Source: Bryobacterales bacterium (GTDB lineage Bacteria; Acidobacteriota; Terriglobia; Bryobacterales; UBA6623). Taken from it: a stretch of DNA of 56,633 nucleotides. The position numbers were made by a program, and so were the translations under genes. The notes under the pieces were generated by a model. The model searched no databases and was not told the origin of the DNA. It saw only the letters and a list, made by a program, of their open reading frames with translations. Positions 18,901-26,502 of this stretch are shown here, piece by piece (position 1 is the stretch's first letter; each line of letters opens with the position of its first letter). The stretch spans positions 1 through 56,633 of the forward strand of contig JAPPLB010000012.1 in NCBI GenBank assembly GCA_028819575.1. Direction: 5' to 3'.

Positions 18901-19116
18901 GAGGCCGGGGTTGTTGGTGAGAAAAATGCTGCGCTTCCACTCCCAAATGCACGTTTGTGCCGACGGGATACCCGAACTGATCGAGGCACCGGCCCCAACA
19001 AAGACAGATAGCGGTCCGGTCCGCCTGATACCGATTGATCTGACGAAGGCATCGAGCGACAGGTCAAAGACGTCCTCGCTACCTTGTTGCGGAGGCTGAC
19101 TGGCTGCCTGGGTCAT
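15922..19116 (-). CDS. Single-chain SIR2-APAZ-Argonaute (SPARSA-type short pAgo fusion)
   Basis: A 1064-residue fusion. Residues 1-310 form a SIR2 domain with GAGAS at 41-45, GIP at 49-51, TNFD at 156-159, LHG (catalytic His 199) and GYSGRD at 238-243. An APAZ-like region (about 330-620) and MID-PIWI (about 630-1064) follow. In PIWI the usual first catalytic Asp is apparently replaced (VGLGFS) and the RDG-type position reads HKRTHF, so slicing is probably lost, as in short pAgos. In characterised SPARSA systems, guide-directed target recognition switches on SIR2 NADase activity, depleting NAD+ and aborting infection. ATG 19116 has AGGTGG upstream; a TTG nine codons earlier is less likely. Most SPARSA are two genes, so the fused form is the less common one. 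Confidence 0.9.
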   Translation of the reverse strand: MTQAASQPPQQGSEDVFDLSLDAFVRSIGIRRTGPLSVFVGAGASISSGIPSAQTCIWEWKRSIFLTNNPGLEDQFAELSLPGIRRRIQQWLDGQGRFPPDGAHDEYGFFIEQCFPIAEDRRGYFQNKVRKARPHVGYQLLCHLAEANLIRSVWSTNFDSLVARAAATFSLTPVEVGIDSQRRLTRQLSQGELLCVSLHGDYRYDALKNTPEELQTQETGLRKALIEETRTTPLIVVGYSGRDRSVMDALHAAYATPGAGSLFWCGFSDGDHPDHVISLIRHARDHGRQAYYVPTLGFDDLMTRLALHCIHGEKREAARQCIAALASEDLLHRKSFQIPQFTDATLIKSNAFEIECPTEVLQFDLKFWPTERVWASLRETAGERPLVAVPLRKILALGTIEDIRDAFTDNLKGSIERSPVTPEDLRHEDGAVVSLMRQALVRSMADSAGVETDGTKLLWRSRDFRRVRHGSTNYSVHEAAGISLRNIGGVQHLVLKPSLRVFDQTGVEPPPEVVNPIKLKILGYQHNKPFNKAVNKWRKILFPNGQTAVFSFPHNSGSTFKFRVRRAPIFAAIELPSGNRGVHVPQRMQSLIKHRGVQLAEPSLLFSNKAGTAPVKDTHPIRGILNHRPYDYPLTSRGLSSSLRIGVVCPETEAQTLHSYLQSIHRVFTPSSTERDYLLDYPGFQMAYGLPAELPAPGSVGWITCPEPSRHNPVQGAIDAARLINRSIESLQASHAPDVVLIYIPDRWQSFRSYSTESESFDLHNFVKAYCVQRGIATQFLNQNTLSDSYQCRIWWWLSLALYVKGMRTPWVLDNLADDAAFVGLGFSIDHNAQRGDHVVLGCSHIYSARGEGLQYRLSKIEDPIIRRGNPFMSADDARRVGETIRQLFFDARTTLPDRVVIHKRTHFTKEEREGFRDGLNGIGCIDMLEIQIDHALRYVASVQKPDGTSDEDNFPVRRGTVMKLDAYSALLWVHGATTALNPHRKYFQGKRRIPAPLMIRRHAGSTPLQKLSAEILGLSKMNWNTFDLYTKLPSTLGSSGEIAKIGSLLQRFGAASYDYRLFI

Positions 19117-19760
19117 GGCGGGCCCACCTTTGAAACGAAGCAAACGCTGGAGGCCACACGCAATTCTGTCTCGGCGGCCCCCTTTTCATGAAACCACACG
19201 ATCTTCCTGACGGCACGGCGCACCGCTCAAAGCGGCTGAGAACCGATACTCGGGGCCCACTATTAACCAAAATCAGGTGACTGAAGGTCTTACTGAAATT
19301 TCCTGCACAATCCTTAGTGGATCGAACCAGCTCTAGTGCTGCCGAGTACTTGCAGCAGCAGGCCAGGCTATTGAGTTAAGTGGGGAATGATCGCGCACAG
19401 CGAGAAGATCCGGCAGCAGATCAGGGAGTAGGCACGACGCAAACCGAAATGTGAATATGGCCCGAGCCGGTACAGAGTTTATACCTAAAGTCACCTCGAT
19501 GTGCCCCCCGCATTGGCACCTTCAAGTGTCCACACATGTGGCAGGCCTGCTCGCTGTAGGTCCTTTGGCGGGCAAGTCACGAGGCACCTCGCCGGCTACC
19601 ATGTATAACGACTAGCCTGAGGATTCTGCATCTGCGAATTGTCACAGTGCTGCCATCACCATCGACGACAATATGCCACAGTCTCTTTCGCTGCGGCCGA
19701 CGGCTGCACTCGATTTAAGGACATCGATCTGGTGCTCAAACGCAAGCAGGGAGAAGAGCG
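19117..19760. other. Gene-free spacer between SPARSA and HTH gene
   Basis: This divergent region of about 640 bp should hold promoters for both neighbours, but I see no convincing -35/-10 pair. Just before 19761 a short frame ending in TGA at 19762-19764 reads FKDIDLVLKRKQGEER and overlaps the HTH start as ATGA. This may be the tail of a lost toxin gene. The frame has a stop at 19606-19608. Confidence 0.5.
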
Positions 19761-20042
19761 ATGAACAAGAAGAACATCGGCAGTTCGTTCGACAGTTGGC
19801 TGCGTGAAGAGGGCATCCAGGAAGAAGTGACCGCCGGCGCGATCAAGCGCGTGCTGGCCCGGCAGGTGCAGGCCGCGATGGCAGAAGGCGACTTGTCAAA
19901 GGCCGAGATGGCGCGGCGGATGCAAACCAGCCGCTCTCAACTGGACCGTTTGCTGGACCCCGAAAACGAATCCGTCACTTTGTCAACGCTCCAGAAGGCG
20001 GCTGCCGCCATCGGCCGCGAGGTGCGTCTCGAACTGGTCTGA
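19761..20042 (+). CDS. XRE-type helix-turn-helix protein (HigA-like antitoxin or regulator)
   Basis: A 93-residue protein. The helix-turn-helix is around residues 45-75 (LSKAEMARRMQTSRSQLDRL), with the antitoxin-like tail VTLSTLQKAAAAIGREVRLEL. Proteins of this shape are usually the antitoxin of a RelE/HigB-type toxin, with the toxin gene directly upstream. Here only a short overlapping reading frame precedes it, so the toxin appears to be lost. GGGAGAAG six bases before the ATG is a good ribosome site. Its TGA stop coincides with the degraded left end of a family A element. It might now act as an orphan regulator of the adjacent restriction-modification gene; that is inference. Confidence 0.8.
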   Translation: MNKKNIGSSFDSWLREEGIQEEVTAGAIKRVLARQVQAAMAEGDLSKAEMARRMQTSRSQLDRLLDPENESVTLSTLQKAAAAIGREVRLELV

Positions 20043-20095
20043 CCTGCATATCTCAGTAGCTGACGGCCGAAGCACGCGATAAGACCACCTTGACA
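20040..20095 (+). repeat. Family A element, left-end fragment
   Basis: TGACCTGCATATCTCAG then CTGACGGCCGAAGCACGCGATA matches the left terminus and the first interior block of family A, with TA changed to TG at the tip. The tip forms the TGA stop of the HTH gene. The remainder of the element is missing. Confidence 0.6.
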
Positions 20096-20120
20096 GACCC
20101 GTTCGGGGCATCACAACGTC

Positions 20121-20150
20121 TTGCCTTCGAACCGGTTGCCTTCGAACCGG
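20121..20150 (+). repeat. Exact 15-bp tandem duplication
   Basis: TTGCCTTCGAACCGG occurs twice in direct succession, each unit carrying a TTCGAA palindrome. It lies about 70 bp upstream of the restriction-modification gene and could be an operator or simply slippage. Confidence 0.85.
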
Positions 20151-20222
20151 CGGCTTGATTATGTTGTGTTGTCTTTGCCCAAGAAATTAGCGATGGCACC
20201 GCGCTCCATCCAGTGATTGCGC

Positions 20223-23200
20223 ATGACACTTCAAGAAGCCATTTCAAAATTCGGTCTTGAAGCGAAATCAAAGCTTTCAAACCCTGCCGCGAGCGGCGCG
20301 CCCGAGGATCAACTGCGTGCGCCGCTGGATGGTCTTGTCGCGAATCTCGTCGAACTCACTGGGCAGTGGCCCGGTACGGTCGTCGCGGTGGGCGAATCGT
20401 CTCTCGCTGATCTCAAAACGCGACCGGACTACGCCGTTACGCGCAGAAACGCCCTGATCGGTTTCATCGAGGTCAAGGCACCGGGTAAGGGGGCTGACCC
20501 ACGCCGCTTCAGCGACCGGCACGACAAGGAACAGTGGGCTAAGCTTCAGACCCTCCCGAACCTGATCTACACGGATGGCAACGGGTTCAGCCTGTGGCGC
20601 AATGGGGAACTCCAGGGGGAAATCGTTCAGTTGCTGGGCAACGTTGAGACCGCTGGAAAAAAGCTGGCGGCCCCGGATAGCCTTGTTTCTCTGTTCGCCG
20701 ACTTCCTTCTATGGGAACCGCAGCCGCCCCGTTCAGCAGCACAACTCGCAGAGTCCACAGCCCGCCTCTGCCGCCTGCTCCGTGAAGAGGTTACCGAGCA
20801 ATTGAAGCGGGGCTCAGCTTCGCTAACGAACCTCGCGACGGACTGGCGGAAACTGTTGTTTCCGAGCGCAACGGACGAAGCCTTCGCGGATGGCTACGCG
20901 CAGGCGGTCACCTTCGGTCTTCTGATGGCGCGAGCGCGCGACATCACTCTTGCCGATGGTCTTGACCGGGTTGCCCGCGAACTGCGCCAGACCAACACCT
21001 TGGTCGGCGCCGCGCTTCGCCTCCTCACAGACGACGCCGACAACGAGGCGACACTGAAAACGTCGCTCGCAACGCTCACGCGCGTGCTTGACGCCGTTCA
21101 TTGGCCCACGGTCAGCAAAGGCGAGCCGGAAGCTTGGCTGTACTTCTACGAGGAATTCCTGAGCGTCTACGACAACAACCTGCGCAAGAAAACGGGCTCC
21201 TACTACACCCCGCCTGAGGTGGTTCACGCCATGGTTCGGCTGGTCGATGAAGCTCTGCGATCCGACCAGAGGTTCGGTCTATCGGAAGGGTTGGCCTCCT
21301 CGGACGTGACAATCGCCGATCCGGCAACCGGAACCGGTACTTTCCTGCTCGGCGTCTTCCACCGGATCGCAGAGACGACGGAAGCCGATCAGGGACCTGG
21401 GGCCGTTCCCGGAGTGGTTGAAGCGGCCATATCCCGCCTGATCGGATTCGAGATTCAGTTCGGCCCCTTCGCTGTGGCGCAGTTGCGCATCCTCGCAGAG
21501 TTGCAATCGCTCCTCGACAAACCGAACACGACGCCCGCGACGCGGCTTTTTGTGACGGATACGCTCGGCAATCCCTATGTCGAGGAGGAATACCTTCCAC
21601 AGATCCTCTTGCCCCTTGGCGAGTCCCGCAGACGCGCTAACGAAATCAAGCGTCAGGAGAAGATCACCGTCGTCATCGGCAACCCACCCTACAAGGAGAA
21701 GGCGAAGGGCCTGGGCGGTTGGATCGAGAACGGCTCAATGGGTAATGGTGTTCATGCACCGCTCAACCAATGGATGCCACCCGCGGGCTGGAACGTCAGC
21801 GCCCATGCAAAGCATCTGCGCAACCTCTATGTCTATTTCTGGAGATGGGCAACGTGGAAGGTCTTCGGGGACGGCGAACCGTCTCGGATTGAAGGCCGCA
21901 CAACGGACCGGAAGGGAATCGTTGCCTTCATCACCGTTGCGGGCTTCCTGAACGGACCCGGTTTCCAGAAGATGCGCGCCGAACTGCGCCAAGAAGCAGA
22001 CGAGATTTGGGTTATCGACTGTTCACCGGAAGGGCATCAGCCGGACGTGCCGACGCGAATTTTCCAAGACGTACAACAACCTGTTTGCATCGTCATGGCG
22101 CTTCGAAGCACGGATGCGGGTTCTTCCACGCCGGCGCGGGTCCGATACCGTGTTCTGCCGCAGGGACATCGAAACGACAAGTTTGCATCGCTTGGCGAGA
22201 TTGCGCTCGACGACAATGGTTGGACCGAGTGCCCCTCGGACCTCCGCGCCTCTTTCTTCCCCAAGTCCACTGGGGCATGGGCTGAATTTGCCGCCCTGGA
22301 GGACCTGTTTATCTACGATGGCTCCGGCGTCATGCCCGGACGAACCTGGGTCATTGCTCCCGATCGCGCCTCGCTTGAGCGGCGGTGGAAGGCGCTGCAA
22401 TCCGAAGTCGATACCGAGAAAAAGGAGGGACTGTTCCATCCACATCTTCAGGGTGACAAGCACGTCCACAAATCGCTTCGGCGGGGACTCTATGGCCATG
22501 AATTTCGACCCGGTCCTGTTGCTTCGGACACGGGAGCCGTAATTCGACCTGTCCAATACGGCCACCGGTCCTTCGATCGGCAGTGGATCATCCCTGACGG
22601 ACGGATCATCAATCGACCTAATCCGACCCTATGGGAGAACTACTCGAACCATCAGGTCCACATGACGGCGCTGCAAGCACATGCGCTGACGAAGGGACCG
22701 GCGATCACCTTCTCTGCTGCAATACCAGATTTACACCACTACAACGGACGTGGAGGCCGAATATTTCCTCTCTGGGCTGACCGCCAACAACGGACGCCAA
22801 ATCTCAAGGCAGGATTGCTCCGCGAGGTGGCCCAAGCTCTGGGAGTCACCGTCAGCGCACCCGACCTGATGGCGTATTTCGCGGCGGTCGCCGCGCATCC
22901 TGCATACACGGCTCGTTTCCGATCCGACTTAGTCCAACCGGGACTGCGTTTCCCCTTGACCACCGACGCCTCCCTGTTCGCCGAAGCCATTGAGATCGGG
23001 CGAGAGATCATCTGGCTTCACTGCTTCGGCGAGCGTTTTGCCGACCCTGGCGCGGGACGGCCCCATGGCGCGCCACGAATGCGGGAGTATGAGCGCCCCA
23101 TCATCCCCACGGCCGGCGCCATTCCGACGAATCCGGATCGTTTTCCCGACCGGATCGAATACGATGCCGCCGCCCGCCGGCTCAAGATCGGCAGCGGCTT

Positions 23201-23576
23201 CATCGACAACGTACAACCTGCCGTATGGGAGTACGAAGTCTCGGGCAAGCAGGTGCTGGTCCAGTGGTTCAGTTACCGCCGTCTCGACCGTTCCCGGCCG
23301 ATCATCGGCGACCGGCGCCGGCCGTCTGCGCTCGAAAAGATCCAGCCCGCCGGCTGGCTCGCCGAATACACCACGGAACTGATGAACGTTCTCCACGTCC
23401 TTGGCCGCATGGTCGCACTCGAACCGCGCCAAGCCGATCTGCTGAAACGTATCTGCGACGGCCCCCTGCTGAGCGATGACGACCTGCGCACGGTCGGAGC
23501 GTTCGATCAGACCAGTTCCGGACGCCGCAGAGGCACCGACGAACGACAGGGTTTGCTCGAAGAGGTGGAAGGGTAA
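20223..23576 (+). CDS. Type IIG-like restriction enzyme/N6-adenine methyltransferase (single polypeptide)
   Basis: A 1117-residue fusion of nuclease and DNA methylase. Near the N-terminus, RPDYAV and GFIEVKAPG (D69, E83, K85) form a PD-(D/E)XK nuclease core. The gamma-class adenine methylase follows, with KTGSYYTPPEVV near 323-334, SAM motif I DPATGTG at 366-372 and catalytic motif IV NPPY at 487-490. The C-terminal 500 residues are probably target recognition. No helicase motifs are present, which separates it from type ISP enzymes. It would methylate one or both strands of its own site and cut unmodified DNA. I chose the ATG at 20223 over a TTG two codons earlier; the ribosome site is weak. 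It is the last gene of the defence-like island. Confidence 0.88.
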   Translation: MTLQEAISKFGLEAKSKLSNPAASGAPEDQLRAPLDGLVANLVELTGQWPGTVVAVGESSLADLKTRPDYAVTRRNALIGFIEVKAPGKGADPRRFSDRHDKEQWAKLQTLPNLIYTDGNGFSLWRNGELQGEIVQLLGNVETAGKKLAAPDSLVSLFADFLLWEPQPPRSAAQLAESTARLCRLLREEVTEQLKRGSASLTNLATDWRKLLFPSATDEAFADGYAQAVTFGLLMARARDITLADGLDRVARELRQTNTLVGAALRLLTDDADNEATLKTSLATLTRVLDAVHWPTVSKGEPEAWLYFYEEFLSVYDNNLRKKTGSYYTPPEVVHAMVRLVDEALRSDQRFGLSEGLASSDVTIADPATGTGTFLLGVFHRIAETTEADQGPGAVPGVVEAAISRLIGFEIQFGPFAVAQLRILAELQSLLDKPNTTPATRLFVTDTLGNPYVEEEYLPQILLPLGESRRRANEIKRQEKITVVIGNPPYKEKAKGLGGWIENGSMGNGVHAPLNQWMPPAGWNVSAHAKHLRNLYVYFWRWATWKVFGDGEPSRIEGRTTDRKGIVAFITVAGFLNGPGFQKMRAELRQEADEIWVIDCSPEGHQPDVPTRIFQDVQQPVCIVMALRSTDAGSSTPARVRYRVLPQGHRNDKFASLGEIALDDNGWTECPSDLRASFFPKSTGAWAEFAALEDLFIYDGSGVMPGRTWVIAPDRASLERRWKALQSEVDTEKKEGLFHPHLQGDKHVHKSLRRGLYGHEFRPGPVASDTGAVIRPVQYGHRSFDRQWIIPDGRIINRPNPTLWENYSNHQVHMTALQAHALTKGPAITFSAAIPDLHHYNGRGGRIFPLWADRQQRTPNLKAGLLREVAQALGVTVSAPDLMAYFAAVAAHPAYTARFRSDLVQPGLRFPLTTDASLFAEAIEIGREIIWLHCFGERFADPGAGRPHGAPRMREYERPIIPTAGAIPTNPDRFPDRIEYDAAARRLKIGSGFIDNVQPAVWEYEVSGKQVLVQWFSYRRLDRSRPIIGDRRRPSALEKIQPAGWLAEYTTELMNVLHVLGRMVALEPRQADLLKRICDGPLLSDDDLRTVGAFDQTSSGRRRGTDERQGLLEEVEG

Positions 23577-23711
23577 ACGCGGCGCACGGATCGTTGGCAC
23601 GCAACGCCATCGCCACGGCCCACTCCATCACCGTGCTAACGAATCGCTTGTTGCAGAGCCCTGGCGCTACGGCCCGGGCAGGTGTATTCGAAAACTCGCG
23701 GGGGCTCGGAA

Positions 23712-25079
23712 TCAAAGTGTTCCGACAGGCCGCACGTTTGCGCCATTGCGGCCTGTGGCGGCGTCGCCGAGGTCTTCGCGGGCGCGCTCGGCGAGAGCCT
23801 GCAGGCGCTCGACAACACCGGGGTAGCCGGCGGCGACGTCGTTCCGTTCGCCGATGTCGTTGCCGAGATGGAAGAGCAACGGCTCGCGGTTCCCGGCGGA
23901 GTCTTTCCACTCCGGGCGGTAGACATGCAGTTTCCATGGGCCACTGCGGACGGCTTGCAGGCGCTCGTCCCGGTAGTAGTAGAAGGCTTCGTGGGGCGTC
24001 TTGGCGCCGTCCTGGCCTGACATCAGCGGCCAGATGTCCTTGCCGTCGAGGATCCGGTCCCGCGGCGGCCGGGCGCCGGCGAGCCTGGCGACGGTGGGCA
24101 GGATGTCCATCGCGGTAGCCAGCTCATCCTGCACCAAGCCCTCCGGGATCTTGCCGGGCCAGCGCATGATGCCGGGGACGCGCATGCCGCCTTCCCAGGT
24201 CGTGTTCTTTCCCGCGCGCAGCGGGCCGTTCGAGCCCGGCCGATAGCCTCTGCGCTGCCAGGGACGCAACGACGCGCCATTGTCCGAGCTGAAGATGACG
24301 AGAGTGCGGCGGTCGATGCCAAGCTCCTCGAGCGCTTTGAAAATTTCGCCCGCTGACCAGTCGATTTCTTCGATCGCGTCGCCGTAGATGCCGAGCTCCG
24401 ACCGGCCGGCGAAACGAGCCGAGGCCGCCAGAGGCCAGTGCGGCATGCTGTGAGCCAGATAGAGGAAGAAGGGGCGGTCTTTGTTGCCGCGAATGAACCG
24501 CAGAGCTTCTTCGGTGTAGCGACGCGTGAGCAGGTTTTGATCCGGCTGCTGCTCAATGAGCCGCTCATCCCGCAAAATGGGCGTCGGCGGCGACATGAAA
24601 TTTTCGCGGGAATACCAATGGTTGCCCATGTCGTTGCTGTAGGGAATGCCGAAGTAGGAATCGAAGCCCTGCCGCGTCGGCAGGAACTTCCTGTGGTGTC
24701 CGAGATGCCACTTGCCTACGATGGCGGTAGCGTAGCCCTGCTCCTTGAGCAGTTCGGCGAGGGTAATTTCGTCCGGATGCAAACCCGTGTTCGAGTACGG
24801 AAACAGGACACGGCGCCCGAGACCCACCCGCACGGGATGGCTTCCCGTGAGCAGCGCCGCCCGCGACGGAGTGCAGACCGGCGCGGCGACATAGAAACTC
24901 GTAAATCGCGCTCCTTGACGGGCCATGCGGTCGAGGTGAGGCGTGCGGAACTTCGCCGCCCCGTAGACACCGACATCGCCATAGCCTTGATCGTCGGTAA
25001 AGATGATGATGACGTTGGGCGGCTCCGCAGCGCTCGCCGTCAGTACGAACCCAAGAAGGACTGCCATTCGTATGAGCAT
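23712..25079 (-). CDS. Arylsulfatase-type sulfatase
   Basis: A 455-residue sulfatase that hydrolyses sulfate esters, here probably periplasmic. The N-terminal MLIRMAVLLGFVLTASA is a signal peptide. NVIIIFTDDQGYGD supplies the metal-binding Asp pair. CTPSR at residues 69-73 is the Cys-type signature whose Cys becomes formylglycine, so an FGE or anaerobic maturase elsewhere in the genome is required. VGKWHLGHH (Lys and His) and FSSDNGA are further active-site blocks. Length and order fit family S1. It could act on sulfated polysaccharides or glycolipids; the substrate is unknown. It converges on the restriction-modification gene and is followed upstream by the long repeat at 25131-25655. Confidence 0.92.
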   Translation of the reverse strand: MLIRMAVLLGFVLTASAAEPPNVIIIFTDDQGYGDVGVYGAAKFRTPHLDRMARQGARFTSFYVAAPVCTPSRAALLTGSHPVRVGLGRRVLFPYSNTGLHPDEITLAELLKEQGYATAIVGKWHLGHHRKFLPTRQGFDSYFGIPYSNDMGNHWYSRENFMSPPTPILRDERLIEQQPDQNLLTRRYTEEALRFIRGNKDRPFFLYLAHSMPHWPLAASARFAGRSELGIYGDAIEEIDWSAGEIFKALEELGIDRRTLVIFSSDNGASLRPWQRRGYRPGSNGPLRAGKNTTWEGGMRVPGIMRWPGKIPEGLVQDELATAMDILPTVARLAGARPPRDRILDGKDIWPLMSGQDGAKTPHEAFYYYRDERLQAVRSGPWKLHVYRPEWKDSAGNREPLLFHLGNDIGERNDVAAGYPGVVERLQALAERAREDLGDAATGRNGANVRPVGTL

Positions 25080-25130
25080 GATTCTTTCTCAAGACGATAC
25101 CATTGAAAACCAACGCTGATTCGGGGACAT

Positions 25131-25302
25131 TAGCCTGCATTTCTCACCACCCGACGGCCGCAGCACGCGAAAAAAAGGCCGTGATTCGTGTTTCGTGTCT
25201 CGTGATTCGTGAAAACCATGGGAGGGAGCTTGGTTTGCTCCAGAAGACATGTCTGACAGCCAGTGAACCCTGACCTGAAACATCCCCCTGATCAAGCGGT
25301 CC
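25131..25302 (+). repeat. Family A element, left part with long interior
   Basis: It starts TAGCCTGCATTTCTCACCACC, continues with the GTGATTCGTGTTTCGTGTC tract and the CTGGTTTGCTCCAGAAGA..ATGTCTGACAG block, and runs into repeat C. The same block order recurs at 28249-28437, and a similar interior occurs at 30869-31168. Confidence 0.75.
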
Positions 25303-25473
25303 CCCTGGGAGCGCGCGGGTGCCCTCTGGGCGCCTGCCCGCCTCTCCGCATGACACGCAGGCAGACGGATGAAAAGCGAACCCGAAACATCGTCCGAATC
25401 AAGCAGCCATGACACCGAACCGGATGTTTCTTGCTCGAATGATCCGCACCGCGCAGCGGGGCGGGGGCAGGAC
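25303..25473 (+). repeat. Repeat C, copy 1
   Basis: About 171 bp running from CCCTGGGAGCGCGCGGGTGC to the TA of the next family A element. It is almost identical to 28438-28609. It includes GAAACATCGTCCGAATCAAG and CCGGATGTTTC, which recall the inverted repeat at 31269-31317. It is non-coding. Confidence 0.85.
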
Positions 25474-25655
25474 TAGCCTGCATTTCTCACTACCCGACGG
25501 CCGCAGCACGCGATACGAGCACCAGGACTTCGTTGCGCTTGCTTGCCGTGCTCGACGTACGGTAAAGTACGCCTGCGCGCGCCAAGCGGCTCGCGCCTCG
25601 TCCTGACGGCCCTCTCACGCACTTCGCCTCGCCATATGGTGAAAAATGCAGGCTA
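25474..25655 (+). repeat. Family A element, full copy (182 bp)
   Basis: The left terminus is TAGCCTGCATTTCTCACTAC and the right terminus is ATATGGTGAAAAATGCAGGCTA. The interior is colinear with the copy at 8670-8852. The right terminus lies eight bases from the GTG start of the SDR gene, and an ATG inside it (25636) is in frame with that gene. Confidence 0.85.
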
Positions 25656-25662
25656 TCACCAC

Positions 25663-26436
25663 GTGAAACTCTCAGGTAAAACAGCAGTCATCACCGGAGG
25701 CGCGCGGGGCATCGGAAAAGCGTCCGCGTTGGCGCTGGCGAAAGAAGGCGCGGACATCGCCTTTGCGGACCTGTTGGAGCGCGAGGCCACCGAGACCGTT
25801 TCGGAGATCGAAGCGCTCGGCCGCCGCGCCGTCTTCACCCGCGCGGACGTCGGCAAGCGGGCTGATTGCGAACGCCTGTTCGCCGATGCCATCGGCACGC
25901 TCGGCCGAGTCGACATCCTGTTGAACAACGCCGCGTCCTCGGTCCGCAAGCTGCTGATCGACCTGGAAGTCGAGGACGTCGAGAAGACCTGGGGGCCGAC
26001 GCTCTGGTCGGTCTTTCACTGTTCGCAGTTGGCGGCCCGGCAGATGATTGCTCAGGGCGACGGCGGCAGCATCATTTCGATCAGCTCCGTGCAGGGCGTC
26101 AGGCCGTACGCGTTGTCGACGGCCTACAACGGCGCCAAAGCGGCAGTGATTCACATGTCGCGAACATGGGCCGTGGAGCTGGCGCAGCACGGCATCCGCG
26201 TCAACACCATCGAGCCCGGATGGATCGATACGCCAGGCGAGCGGAAGCACGCCGACGAAGACGAGATCCGAACCCTGGGCGCGAAACTCCCATTCAAGAG
26301 ACTGGGGAAGCCGGAGGAGATTGCCGGCCTGGTCGTCTTTCTCGCGTCGGACGAAGACGCCGGCTACGTCACGGGAAGCTCACTGCGCATGGATGGAGGC
26401 TTCATCCTGCCACGCATGACTAAGCTCGAATACTGA
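25663..26436 (+). CDS. Short-chain dehydrogenase/reductase (SDR)
   Basis: A 257-residue classical SDR, an NAD(P)-dependent alcohol/sugar dehydrogenase. GGARGIGK is the cofactor-binding TGxxxGIG motif, NNAAS the structural NNAG-type motif, and Ser (ISSVQG) with YNGAK the catalytic Ser-Tyr-Lys. The C-terminal GSSLRMDGGF ending is typical of FabG-like enzymes. The GTG at 25663 places the Rossmann strand normally. In-frame starts further upstream (for example ATG 25636) would borrow residues from the family A terminus. It converges on an IlvD/Edd sugar-acid dehydratase, so oxidation of a sugar or sugar acid is a reasonable guess. No strong ribosome site is visible. Confidence 0.88.
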   Translation: MKLSGKTAVITGGARGIGKASALALAKEGADIAFADLLEREATETVSEIEALGRRAVFTRADVGKRADCERLFADAIGTLGRVDILLNNAASSVRKLLIDLEVEDVEKTWGPTLWSVFHCSQLAARQMIAQGDGGSIISISSVQGVRPYALSTAYNGAKAAVIHMSRTWAVELAQHGIRVNTIEPGWIDTPGERKHADEDEIRTLGAKLPFKRLGKPEEIAGLVVFLASDEDAGYVTGSSLRMDGGFILPRMTKLEY

Positions 26437-26444
26437 ACTGCCGC

Positions 26445-26502
26445 AGGCTCGTAAGGCGGTCTTATCGGGTGCTTCGGCTGTCAGGCGGAGAGAAGCAGGC
26501 TA
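26445..26502 (-). repeat. Family A element, left end in reverse orientation
   Basis: Read on the minus strand, it runs TAGCCTGCTTCTCTCCGCCTGACAG in part, then CCGAAGCACCCGATAAGACCGCC, matching the family A left end. The outer TA with the next G forms the TAG stop of the dehydratase gene. Only this half is present. Confidence 0.7.

Noticed and set aside
25543-25662. A 40-codon N-terminal extension of the SDR
   Set aside because: The extension is the translation of a family A repeat. The same phrase appears in other copies with no gene attached.
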